Source of the DNA: Desulforegulaceae bacterium | Lineage (GTDB): Bacteria > Desulfobacterota > Desulfobacteria > Desulfobacterales > JACKCP01 | DNA: 64,000 nt | Assembly (NCBI GenBank): GCA_034006035.1 | Contig: JAVETN010000004.1 | Span: 1 to 64,000 of the forward strand | Direction: 5' to 3' | Part shown: positions 1 to 6,997 of the stretch, one piece after another | How the letters are laid out: the number at the start of each line of letters is the position of its first letter | Position numbering within the stretch: position 1 is the stretch's first letter | The notes under the pieces: model-generated | Databases searched by the model: none | The model's input: the letters and a program-made list of their open reading frames with translations, nothing else | Told to the model about the DNA's origin: nothing | Translations under genes and position numbers: made by a program

Positions 1-1
1 A

Positions 2-343
2 TGGCAGTGGTTTTTCCCTTCAAAAGAACTTACCCTTGTACCGGATTCTAAAGAGTTAAGGAGATATCATCTTCACGAAACCCATGTACAAAAGGCTATT
101 AAGATGGGAGTAAGAAAGTCTAAACTTGAAAAACGTGCGTCAGCCCACACTTTCCGCCATTCATTCGCAAGCCATCTTCTGGCTGCAAATGTGGATTTGC
201 GGACCATACAGGAGCTTCTCGGTCACAGCAATATACACACTACAATGATTTATAAACAGACAGTTCAGTCTACAACTATCAGGGAAAAGATAAGTCCTCT
301 GGATTTTGATGATAGTTTTTTCAAGTCTTTGAAGTACTCTTAA
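2..343 (+). CDS. Integron-type tyrosine recombinase, C-terminal part (5' end outside window)
   Basis: This is the catalytic C-terminus of a tyrosine recombinase, a site-specific DNA strand-exchange enzyme. The frame is open from base 2, so the gene begins left of the window. Visible catalytic motifs are [12 protein letters not shown] (His-x-x-Arg), the LGH box and the tyrosine of TTMIYKQ. The opening segment WQWFFPS, followed by [14 protein letters not shown], is the pattern of integron integrases (IntI) rather than of XerC/XerD, which lack this phrasing. In a standard integron the attI site and cassettes lie on the 5' side of intI, here outside the window. The downstream broken toxin-antitoxin pair resembles typical cassette cargo, but I found no attC site. 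Family assignment is firm; the IntI subtype is likely. Confidence 0.8.
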   Translation, partial: WQWFFPSKELTLVPDSKELRRYHLHETHVQKAIKMGVRKSKLEKRASAHTFRHSFASHLLAANVDLRTIQELLGHSNIHTTMIYKQTVQSTTIREKISPLDFDDSFFKSLKYS

Positions 344-510
344 TTTATAAAGCCCAAAGTTTTTTATTGTTTATATAATTATTTCAGTTTGTTGTTTTGG
401 TCTGACCCCGTTAGTTTAGCAGAATTTAGGTTGAAGTAAAAACTCACTATGTCTTGTTAAACGGGTATTAAGCAGTTATAATATTTTTTTAAAAAGGAGA
501 TAAAATTTAT

Positions 511-723
511 GAACAAGCCCTGAATCTACCTGTTGAAGATAGGGTTTCTCCCATCGACAAGCTTCTTGAAAGTACAAATTTTTCTTTAAAAAAAGATGTT
601 GAAGAGGCTTGGATAGAGGAAGTTGAAAAACGATATAATGATTTCAAAAGCGGAAAGACTAAGCTTATTTCAGGAGAAGAAGTTTTTGAAAAAATAAGAA
701 AAAGATTTGGAAATGATATATAG
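511..723 (+). pseudogene. Antitoxin of the PF09720/TIGR02574 addiction-module type, 5' end lost
   Basis: A reading frame without an in-frame start gives EQALNLPVEDR, then EEAWIEEVEKRYNDF and ends VFEKIRKRFGNDI. This is the pattern of the small 'addiction module component' antitoxins that pair with RelE/ParE toxins. A good ribosome-binding site (AAAAAGGAGAT, from 491) and an ATG at 509 precede it, but that ATG is in another frame and reaches TGA after four codons. The simplest reading is a deletion that removed roughly the first ten codons and shifted the frame. The stop overlaps the toxin start at 713. Family assignment rests on sequence pattern and on the neighbouring toxin. Confidence 0.7.
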
Positions 724-1000
724 TTTTCATGAGGAAGCAGAAAAAGAACTTTTTTTAACAGTTGACTACTATGAAAAACTTCAAAAAGGTTTAGGGTTGA
801 GGTTTTCAAAGCAAGTATCTGATGCCATAAAAATAATTTGTGAATTTCATTTAGCTTTTCCAAAAAATGATTTGAAAACAAGAAGATGTCTGGTAAATAA
901 ATTTTTTTTTGGAATACTTTATTAAACTAATAAAGAAAATATCAGAATTATTGCTGTAATACATTTACACAGAAAACCTGATTATTGGAAAAATAGATAA
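713..1000 (+). pseudogene. RelE/ParE-family toxin interrupted by a nonsense codon
   Basis: The frame encodes a ParE/RelE-like toxin: an N-terminal FHEEAEKELFLTVDYYEK helix region, a central GLRFSKQVSDAI helix and the terminal HLHRKPDYWKNR signature of this family. A TAA at 923-925 interrupts the frame right after FFFGILY. The same frame continues for 24 more codons (TNKENIRIIAVIHLHRKP...) to the natural stop at 998-1000. One base change, for example from AAA or GAA, explains the break. The start at ATG 713 overlaps the end of the antitoxin frame, as usual for these modules; an upstream TTG at 707 is a weaker alternative. Loss of the C-terminal strands should inactivate the toxin. Confidence 0.75.
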
Positions 1001-1003
1001 TTT

Positions 1004-1342
1004 ATGAGTTTTATAAAAGAAAATCAGCTTGTTTTTGAAAATTCAAGCGACTCGATAATCGTTCTTCAAGACGGTTTGTTAAAATATATAAATTCAAACG
1101 GATTTAAAATTATAGGATATGAGTCTGAAGAAATAATAAATCATCATTTCACCAAATTTGTATACAAAGAAGATATTTCCCTTGTTGAATCAAGATATAA
1201 ACAAAGACTTAACAACGAGCCTATTCCGGAAGTTTACCCTTTCAGACTTGTTTCAAAAACCGGAGAAAATGTCTGGTTTGAAATCCATGCAATAGAGATT
1301 GTGTGGGAAGAAAGACCTGCTCACCAGAAGAAAGCTTGCTGA
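1004..1342 (+). pseudogene. N-terminal PAS-domain fragment of the sigma-54 activator, split off by a frame break
   Basis: This frame starts at ATG 1004 and encodes one PAS sensor domain (FENSSDSIIVLQDGLLKYIN, then the F-R-L-V-S-K-T-G-E strand) up to VWEERPA near 1321. It then drifts out of frame and ends at 1342. The activator frame resumes at 1323 with TRRKLAEVALSKRE. In related PAS proteins this joint normally reads x-L-x-F-x-x-D-I-T followed by RRxxE, so about eight codons are missing together with a frame change. A deletion close to 1321-1325 accounts for both. The fragment might still be translated, but without an output domain. Confidence 0.65.
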
Positions 1343-2699
1343 AGTTGCTTTAAGCAAGAGAGAATCCCAGATAAGAGCTGTTTTGAACGCAGTTCCGGAT
1401 ATGCTTTTCCAGGTAAGAAAAGACGGGACAATTTCAAGTTTTCGTTCTGCCAAGGTTACAAAAACATCATATCCCGATGATTTTACAGGAAAGCATATAG
1501 CAGAAATTATTCCTTCAGAGCTTTTTGACGATTGTTTGAATAAAATCAATGAGGCTTTTAATACAAAAGAGGTGATTGTTTTTGAGTTTCCTGTTGAAAA
1601 TTTTAAAAGGAAAAGATTTTACGAGGCAAGAATTGTTGCATACAGCTATAATGAAGTATTGGCCCTGATACGTGATATTACAAAGAGAAAGCTTAAGGAG
1701 GAAACCCTTAAAAAAAATCAGGAATTGCTGAAACAAGAGCTGAAAAGGCTTAAAACAAGTATTAAAGGTCGAAATCCTTTTGAGGGAATAGTCGGACGAA
1801 GTAAGAAAATGCTGGATGTTTTTGATGAGATTTTAAAAGCTGCATCAGGTTCTGCCCATTTATTGATTCATGGTGAATCAGGAACAGGTAAAGAACTTGT
1901 AGCCCGTGCTGTCCATGATTTGAGTGATAGAAGTTCAAAGGGCTTTGTTCCTGTAAATTGTGGAGCAATCCCTGAAAATCTTCTTGAAAGTGAGTTTTTT
2001 GGATACAGAAAAGGAGCTTTTACTGGAGCTGTATCAGATAAAAAAGGATTTATGGAGCTTGCAGATTCTGGAACTCTTTTTATGGATGAAATTGGAGAAA
2101 TAAATCTTAATATGCAGGTAAAGCTTCTTCGTGTAATTGAAGGAGGAGGATTTACTCCTGTTGGAGGAGTTGAGCTTCTTGTTCCTGATATAAGAATAAT
2201 AGGTGCAACCAATAAAAATCCTTTTGAACTTGTAAAACAAAAACTTTTAAGACAGGATTTTTTTTACCGTATAAATATAATTCAGATAATCCTTCCTCCT
2301 TTGAGAGAACGCCTTGAAGATCTTCCTCTTCTTGTTTATCATTTTCTTGAAAAATTTGGAAAAGGAGTGAATTTTCCCTCAATTCCTTCAAAAATAATGG
2401 ACAGGTTTTTATCCCATTCCTGGCCTGGTAATGTGCGTGAACTTGAAAATGCTGTTCACAGATATGTTACCATGGGAAAAATTGAACTTTCCACAATGGA
2501 TGGTTTGCCAAAAAAGGAAGAAATTGAATGTGAAAATACTTTGGGAACTGATTTAAAGACGGCTTTAAATGATTTTGAAAGACGGCATATTTTAAAAGTT
2601 CTTGAATTAAATAAATGGCAAAAGGGTAAAACTGCATCACTTCTTGGGGTACACAGAAAAACCCTTTTCAGAAAACTAAAAGAACTTGGAATAGAATAG
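1299..2699 (+). CDS. Sigma-54-dependent transcriptional activator (PAS, AAA+, Fis-type HTH)
   Basis: This is a bacterial enhancer-binding protein that uses ATP to remodel sigma-54 RNA polymerase. Order of parts: a PAS domain (about residues 20-130), a coiled linker, the AAA+ domain with Walker A GESGTGKE near residue 192 and the sigma-54-contacting GAFTGA loop near 239, and a C-terminal Fis-like helix-turn-helix ending in LLGVHRKTLFRKLKELGI. The only start in this frame is a TTG at 1299 with no good ribosome-binding site; the natural protein probably began at 1004 and was disrupted (see the upstream fragment). The AAA+ and DNA-binding parts are intact. Two inverted repeats and a -24/-12 promoter directly downstream make the CoA-transferase operon its likely target. 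Confidence 0.85.
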   Translation: MCGKKDLLTRRKLAEVALSKRESQIRAVLNAVPDMLFQVRKDGTISSFRSAKVTKTSYPDDFTGKHIAEIIPSELFDDCLNKINEAFNTKEVIVFEFPVENFKRKRFYEARIVAYSYNEVLALIRDITKRKLKEETLKKNQELLKQELKRLKTSIKGRNPFEGIVGRSKKMLDVFDEILKAASGSAHLLIHGESGTGKELVARAVHDLSDRSSKGFVPVNCGAIPENLLESEFFGYRKGAFTGAVSDKKGFMELADSGTLFMDEIGEINLNMQVKLLRVIEGGGFTPVGGVELLVPDIRIIGATNKNPFELVKQKLLRQDFFYRINIIQIILPPLRERLEDLPLLVYHFLEKFGKGVNFPSIPSKIMDRFLSHSWPGNVRELENAVHRYVTMGKIELSTMDGLPKKEEIECENTLGTDLKTALNDFERRHILKVLELNKWQKGKTASLLGVHRKTLFRKLKELGIE

Positions 2700-2707
2700 T
2701 CTAAAAA

Positions 2708-2725
2708 TGTGTCAATTTTGACACA
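2708..2725. promoter_or_regulatory. Upstream activator site 1 (inverted repeat)
   Basis: TGTGTCAATTTTGACACA has perfect 8-bp arms around a TT centre. It lies nine bases after the activator stop codon and about 180 bp upstream of the predicted sigma-54 start site, a normal distance for an enhancer bound by a Fis-type activator. A second copy (2777-2794) matches at 15 of 18 positions. Confidence 0.7.
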
Positions 2726-2776
2726 AGCTTGTTTGAGCCCTTTAAAACACCCTCCTTGATAGAAATATCTACTTGA

Positions 2777-2794
2777 TGTGGCAATTTAGTCACA
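2777..2794. promoter_or_regulatory. Upstream activator site 2 (imperfect inverted repeat)
   Basis: TGTGGCAATTTAGTCACA matches site 1 at 15 of 18 positions and keeps 6 of 8 arm pairs. The centre is 69 bp from the centre of site 1 and about 113 bp upstream of the predicted transcription start. Paired sites of this kind suit cooperative binding of an activator oligomer. Confidence 0.65.
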
Positions 2795-2872
2795 AAAAAG
2801 AGTTTTTCATTTTACACTGAATATAATCAAAAAATATATAAATTTAAGATAGTTATCTTCGGTTTTTATCGG

Positions 2873-2888
2873 TGGCATATCCTTTGCT
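2873..2888 (+). promoter_or_regulatory. Sigma-54 (-24/-12) promoter of the CoA-transferase/FadL operon
   Basis: TGGCATATCCTTTGCT matches the sigma-54 consensus, with GG and GC separated by exactly 10 bases. Transcription is expected to start about 12 bases after the GC, near 2899, giving a leader of about 50 bases before the ATG at 2950. Confidence 0.8.
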
Positions 2889-2949
2889 TTAGATTAGTTA
2901 ATAATGAATACAAAGAATAAAAAATCTAAAAGTATGAAAGGGTATAAAA

Positions 2950-4293
2950 ATGGATTTTTCGGCAGAATACAAAAAAAAGTGCGTTGAAGCGTCAGAAGCT
3001 GTAAAAGTAGTGAAATCGGGAGATATTGTTGACTATGGCTTTTTTAACGGACGTCCGGTTGTCTGTGACAAAGCTCTTGCAGACAGACATGAAGAATTAA
3101 AAGATGTTTTAGTTCACGGAGCTGTAACCCTTCCCCCTGTTCCGGAAGTTGTTCAAAAACCCGGCTCATTTATTTATCATGATCTCCAGTTCAGCAAGAT
3201 TTCAAGGGTTCTTCAAAAGGACTACAATCTTTGTTATTATTATCCAATCATGTATCATCAGGCTCCTTCATGGTTTAGAGACAAGATTGCTCCCAAAAGA
3301 AATGTTGTTATTTGTTCTGTGTGTCCAATGGATAAAAGCGGATATTTTAATATCGGGCCCCATAACTCAGCGTCATTGGCTGCAATGGAAGAATCTGATT
3401 ATGTAATTGTTGAAGTTAATAAAAACATGCCTGTATCCCTTGGGGGAGCAGAAGAATCAGTTCATATTTCAGAAGTGGATTTCATTGTTGAAGCTCCAGC
3501 AGATCTTACTCTTGTTGATCTTCCTGTTCCAGAGGCTTCAGATGCTGACAGAAAAATTGCAGAGCATATAGTTGGATTTATTAAAGACGGCTCTTGTATT
3601 CAGCTTGGAATAGGTGCAATGCCAAGTGTTGTTGGAAAAATAATAGCTGAATCAGATCTTAAAAATCTTGGCGGACATACAGAAATGCTTTCTGATGCCT
3701 ATGTTGACATGATTGAGTCGGGAAGAATGAACGGCAAGATGAAAAAATTTGATAAAAACAGAGTTCCCTATACTTTTGCACTTGGAAGTAAAAGACTTTA
3801 TGATTTTATTGATAATAACCCGGCAGCAGCTTCATATCCTGTAAATTATACAAATGATCCCAGAATTATTGCAGAACTCGATGATTTTGTTTCAATAAAC
3901 AATGCCCTTCAGGTTGACCTTTATTCCCAGGTTAATGCTGAAAGTCTTGGAATAAGCCAGGTTTCAGGAAACGGTGGAATGTGGGACTTTGTAATTGGAG
4001 CTCAATGGTCTAAAAACGGAAAAAGCTTTATCTGTCTTACTTCAACATTTAAAAATTCCAAGGGTGAAGAAAAATCAAGAATTTTGCCTGTTTTTGAACC
4101 AGGTTCAATAGTTACAATTCCAAGACATCAGGTAGACTATATTGTAACAGAATTTGGAGCGGTTCAGGTAAGAGCCCAGTCTACATGGAAAAGAGCGGAA
4201 CTTGTCATAAGCATAGCTCATCCTGATTTCAGGGAAGACCTTATCAAGGAAGCTGAAAAAATGAAGATCTGGAGAAATTCAAATAAAAAGTAA
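2950..4293 (+). CDS. Acyl-CoA:acetate CoA-transferase (butyryl-CoA / 4-hydroxybutyrate CoA-transferase family)
   Basis: The protein has 447 residues, the usual length of the butyryl-CoA:acetate and 4-hydroxybutyrate CoA-transferase group (acetyl-CoA hydrolase/transferase family). The opening YKKKCVEASEAVKVVKSGD is typical of this group. Visible motifs are the glycine-rich CoA-binding loop QLGIGAMPSVVG (near residue 218) and the GHTEMLSD segment with the catalytic glutamate near residue 245, which forms the glutamyl-CoA intermediate. It probably activates a short-chain fatty acid by CoA exchange in the cytoplasm; the exact substrate cannot be read from sequence. It is the first gene after the sigma-54 promoter and is followed by a FadL-type porin, consistent with uptake and activation of a fatty acid. 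Confidence 0.85.
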   Translation: MDFSAEYKKKCVEASEAVKVVKSGDIVDYGFFNGRPVVCDKALADRHEELKDVLVHGAVTLPPVPEVVQKPGSFIYHDLQFSKISRVLQKDYNLCYYYPIMYHQAPSWFRDKIAPKRNVVICSVCPMDKSGYFNIGPHNSASLAAMEESDYVIVEVNKNMPVSLGGAEESVHISEVDFIVEAPADLTLVDLPVPEASDADRKIAEHIVGFIKDGSCIQLGIGAMPSVVGKIIAESDLKNLGGHTEMLSDAYVDMIESGRMNGKMKKFDKNRVPYTFALGSKRLYDFIDNNPAAASYPVNYTNDPRIIAELDDFVSINNALQVDLYSQVNAESLGISQVSGNGGMWDFVIGAQWSKNGKSFICLTSTFKNSKGEEKSRILPVFEPGSIVTIPRHQVDYIVTEFGAVQVRAQSTWKRAELVISIAHPDFREDLIKEAEKMKIWRNSNKK

Positions 4294-4356
4294 GATTTTT
4301 TAATTTTTTTTAAACCTGAATTGAGCAATTTTCAAATTATTATGGAGAGAAGAGAT

Positions 4357-5535
4357 TTGAAAAATTTAAAAATATTTGTTTTTGCATTTTGCCTGTTGAT
4401 TTTTCCAATGGGGGTATCAGCAACATTTATTGATAACAATACAAATTTAAGTGCTGAATGGACAAGAATGCAGGCAAGAACAGGGTCTTTTGATTCTATG
4501 GACGCAATTACATACAACCCGGCCGGAACTGTTAAAATGGAAGATGGTTTTTATTTAAGTCTTCAAAATCAGGTTCTTCCCAAAGCCTACTCCCATAAGT
4601 ATAACGGGGAAAAATATGAGGCAGACAATACAACTTTTTTTGTTCCGGGTTTTTTTGCAATGAACAAAAAAGGTAAATGGTCACAGTTTGCAGGCATAAA
4701 CGTCATTGGAGGAGGAGGTTCACTTGAGTATCCTGACAGTATTTATACAAAAAAGGGTACTGATGCTGTAAACCTGACTCCTGGAAAGGAAAGTATTTAT
4801 ACAAGTGTTTATATGGGAGTAATTGCCGGAGGAGCTTTAAATATAAATGATAAGCTTTCTGTTTCCCTTGCAGGACGGCTTGTGTATGGCCTTAACAGTC
4901 TTGAAATTGAAGATGGTGATATGTTTGAACTTGAAAAAACAGCCATTGGGTTTGCACCGATAATTGGTCTTAATTATCAGGTAAATGAAAAGCTTAATAT
5001 TGGATTCAGACATGAATTTAAAACATCCCTTGAATTTGAAGTTGATGAAATGAAAGGTGCTATGGCTCAAAAGATGCAAGCTATGACAGGGCTTAAAAAA
5101 GGAAATAAAAGCAGAAAAGATTTTCCCGCACTTTCAGCTCTTGGAGCAGCTTACATGGTAAATAAAAAGCTGAAAATTGCAGCAGATTTTACATATTGCT
5201 GGAATGAAGAAGTAAAATGGGATGAAGATCCAAAAGGCGATAATGCCTGGGAATTGGGTCTTGGGGTTGAATATGAAATAAAGGAAGGCCTTAAGATAAG
5301 TTCAGGTTATTCCTATGTTGATGCAGGTCTTGACGTGGATGATTATTCAACAGCAATTGGAAAAAACCCTTATCATCTTATTGGGGGTGGTTTTATGATA
5401 TCTCCCATGGAAAATATGAAACTTAATTTTGGTGCAAGCAGGCTTTTTTACGACGAAAAAACAGATTCCGGAGGAATAAAGTATGAAAAAGAACTCTGGA
5501 TTTTAGGAGCAGGAATTGAATACAGGTTTGATTAA
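4357..5535 (+). CDS. OmpP1/FadL-family outer-membrane transport protein
   Basis: This is a predicted outer-membrane beta-barrel of the FadL/TodX family, which moves hydrophobic compounds such as fatty acids across the outer membrane. I chose the TTG at 4357: it gives the signal peptide MKNLKIFVFAFCLLIFPMG ending VSA, and GGAGA at 4344-4348 sits at normal spacing. The ATG at 4342 overlaps that ribosome-binding site and would add five charged residues. The mature protein begins FIDNNTNLSAEW and contains the family hallmark DAITYNPAG. Alternating amphipathic strands run to the end, which closes with GIEYRFD, an aromatic barrel C-terminus. It follows the CoA-transferase by 63 bp and probably shares its promoter. 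Confidence 0.85.
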   Translation: MKNLKIFVFAFCLLIFPMGVSATFIDNNTNLSAEWTRMQARTGSFDSMDAITYNPAGTVKMEDGFYLSLQNQVLPKAYSHKYNGEKYEADNTTFFVPGFFAMNKKGKWSQFAGINVIGGGGSLEYPDSIYTKKGTDAVNLTPGKESIYTSVYMGVIAGGALNINDKLSVSLAGRLVYGLNSLEIEDGDMFELEKTAIGFAPIIGLNYQVNEKLNIGFRHEFKTSLEFEVDEMKGAMAQKMQAMTGLKKGNKSRKDFPALSALGAAYMVNKKLKIAADFTYCWNEEVKWDEDPKGDNAWELGLGVEYEIKEGLKISSGYSYVDAGLDVDDYSTAIGKNPYHLIGGGFMISPMENMKLNFGASRLFYDEKTDSGGIKYEKELWILGAGIEYRFD

Positions 5536-5565
5536 TATCTAAACCGGAGTTTTTTTAAAAAATAA

Positions 5566-5606
5566 ATTTAAACCAGAATAGAAATTTTTATAATTTTGGT
5601 TTAAAT
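5566..5606. repeat. Inverted repeat downstream of the FadL-type gene
   Basis: ATTTAAACCA (5566-5575) pairs perfectly with TGGTTTAAAT (5597-5606) across a 21-base AT-rich loop. It lies 30 bp past the stop codon. It could stabilise the 3' end of the mRNA; it lacks a following T-run. Confidence 0.4.
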
Positions 5607-5662
5607 GGATAATAAGGTTTGCCGGATTTGGAAAAGTCCGTATTAACCCGCCTCTTTTATAT

Positions 5663-5697
5663 AAAGGCCGGCTTTTTGCCGGCCTTTAATCTTTTTA
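5663..5697. terminator. Bidirectional rho-independent terminator
   Basis: AAAGGCCGGC and GCCGGCCTTT form a perfect 10-bp stem around a TTTTT loop, followed by a T-rich stretch on the plus strand and preceded by A-rich bases that serve the minus strand. It separates the convergent FadL-type gene and the 5701-6468 gene. Confidence 0.85.
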
Positions 5698-5700
5698 AAA

Positions 5701-6468
5701 TTAAGAAAAAAGTCTTTTTTCAAAACGGTTTTTAAGATTGTCCAAAAAATTATCCCAGGGATTTTTATTTTCTTTGTTTCTTTCTTCCATCTGAGCCTTC
5801 ATATCTTCAAAAAGTCTATTTATGGTAGAAAGAACATTGTCCTTTGGAACTTCAGTATTTTTAGCAGTATCTGCAAGTTCATCTGTCAGTCTTTGAAGAA
5901 GAGATTTACTGTTATCAGAAATTTTAGTGTCAGCTTTTGACTTATCTGATGTATCAGGTCTTTGAAAGGTTGATTTTTCAATATAATCATATTGTTTTGT
6001 AGCTGAATATCTAAGATTTGCTTCAAAACCTCCAATTGTGTCAAGTCCTGAAATAGATACTGCATTATCAACTGCTTTATCCATGTTTCCCCTTGAAAGA
6101 TGCTTCATTGATTTTTCAAGTTTTGATATTGCCTTGTTTATATCCCTTAATTCTTCCTTGCTGAAGTCTCCTTCAAGTGAAATTTCATAGGAGCTGCTGT
6201 AGTTAATATTTGCTGAAAAACCAGCCATGGAAGCTGCTGAGTCATTGGTCTTTTTAAATGCTGAATAAGTTGTCATTTCAGAATCATAGGCAGAAGCAGC
6301 TCTAAGTGTTACAATATCGCCTTCTTTGGTGGTAAGCTTCAGTTCTGTTTTTTTTGATTCAGACTGAGCAATTCTTCCGGCACTGGCAGATTGGGTTTTT
6401 ATAAGATTTTGATCCCCACGGGACTGCTCCTGAAAAGGCAGGTTGTTGGGTATAAAATTCAGCTCCAT
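5701..6468 (-). CDS. Hypothetical protein with a duplicated F-x-A-N-x-x-Y-S motif
   Basis: I do not recognise this 255-residue protein with certainty. It has no signal peptide or membrane segment and is rich in Ser, Lys and Asp. Two similar segments, GFSANINYSSSYEISLEG (about residues 82-99) and GFEANLRYSATKQYDYIE (about 152-169), flank a helical stretch (EELRDINKAISKLEKSMKHL). The C-terminal third is polar and probably disordered apart from a last amphipathic helix. Overall it resembles the uncharacterised cytoplasmic DUF5610-like proteins, but I would not rely on that. A ribosome-binding site (AAGGAG) precedes the ATG. It ends at the shared terminator and is transcribed alone. Confidence 0.7.
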   Translation of the reverse strand: MELNFIPNNLPFQEQSRGDQNLIKTQSASAGRIAQSESKKTELKLTTKEGDIVTLRAASAYDSEMTTYSAFKKTNDSAASMAGFSANINYSSSYEISLEGDFSKEELRDINKAISKLEKSMKHLSRGNMDKAVDNAVSISGLDTIGGFEANLRYSATKQYDYIEKSTFQRPDTSDKSKADTKISDNSKSLLQRLTDELADTAKNTEVPKDNVLSTINRLFEDMKAQMEERNKENKNPWDNFLDNLKNRFEKRLFS

Positions 6469-6997
6469 GGTTTTTTCTCCTTAATTTATTCTGAATTGAG
6501 GGGTTATTGACTTTTCACCCTTTGGTTTATTTGTATTTCGGCTTAAAAAAATAAAACTTTATTTTGTTTTTAAAAAATGCTGATTTTCCAATAAATATTT
6601 TCTGGTTTATAAAACTTTTCTTGGTTTTTCAAAACTGTGGCTTATCAGATTTTGAAATGATAAATTGGGAAGAAATATAAACTGCTTATGTTTACAAATA
6701 TCCCATTTTAATGGTGGAGGCTCTCAAGAAATCAGTTCTTTATAACAAAGGCAGAAAAGAATTTTACCTAGCTGGAACAAGAATTCTTTCAGCCTAAATT
6801 TAAACCCATTTAGGTAAAAACATAAATTTAAAAGTGATAATTTTTTAGATGACACCAGGCCCTTTTGCTGGTATTCTGTAGTGCTTTTAAAAAAGAGACC
6901 TTTCAAATTTTTAAAAATCAGACATTTTGAAGAGGTTTATTTTTTATGCTTTTCATCCATTTGCAGTATTTAAGTTAATATAAATAGAGGTAAAAAA
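6469..6997. other. 529-bp intergenic region
   Basis: Divergent spacer between the hypothetical gene (minus strand) and aspA (plus strand). It must hold both promoters, but I see no confident -35/-10 or -24/-12 pair. A 60-codon minus-strand frame at 6724-6906 has no ribosome-binding site or recognisable content and is not called. Confidence 0.4.

Noticed and set aside
344-500. Possible attC site after the integrase
   Set aside because: GTTAAAC near 454 fits the GTTRRRY core, but no RYYYAAC partner at a proper distance and no palindromic arms were found.
6724-6906. 60-codon minus-strand ORF in the aspA upstream region
   Set aside because: No ribosome-binding site, biased Phe/Leu/Lys composition and no similarity pattern; consistent with chance in AT-rich DNA.
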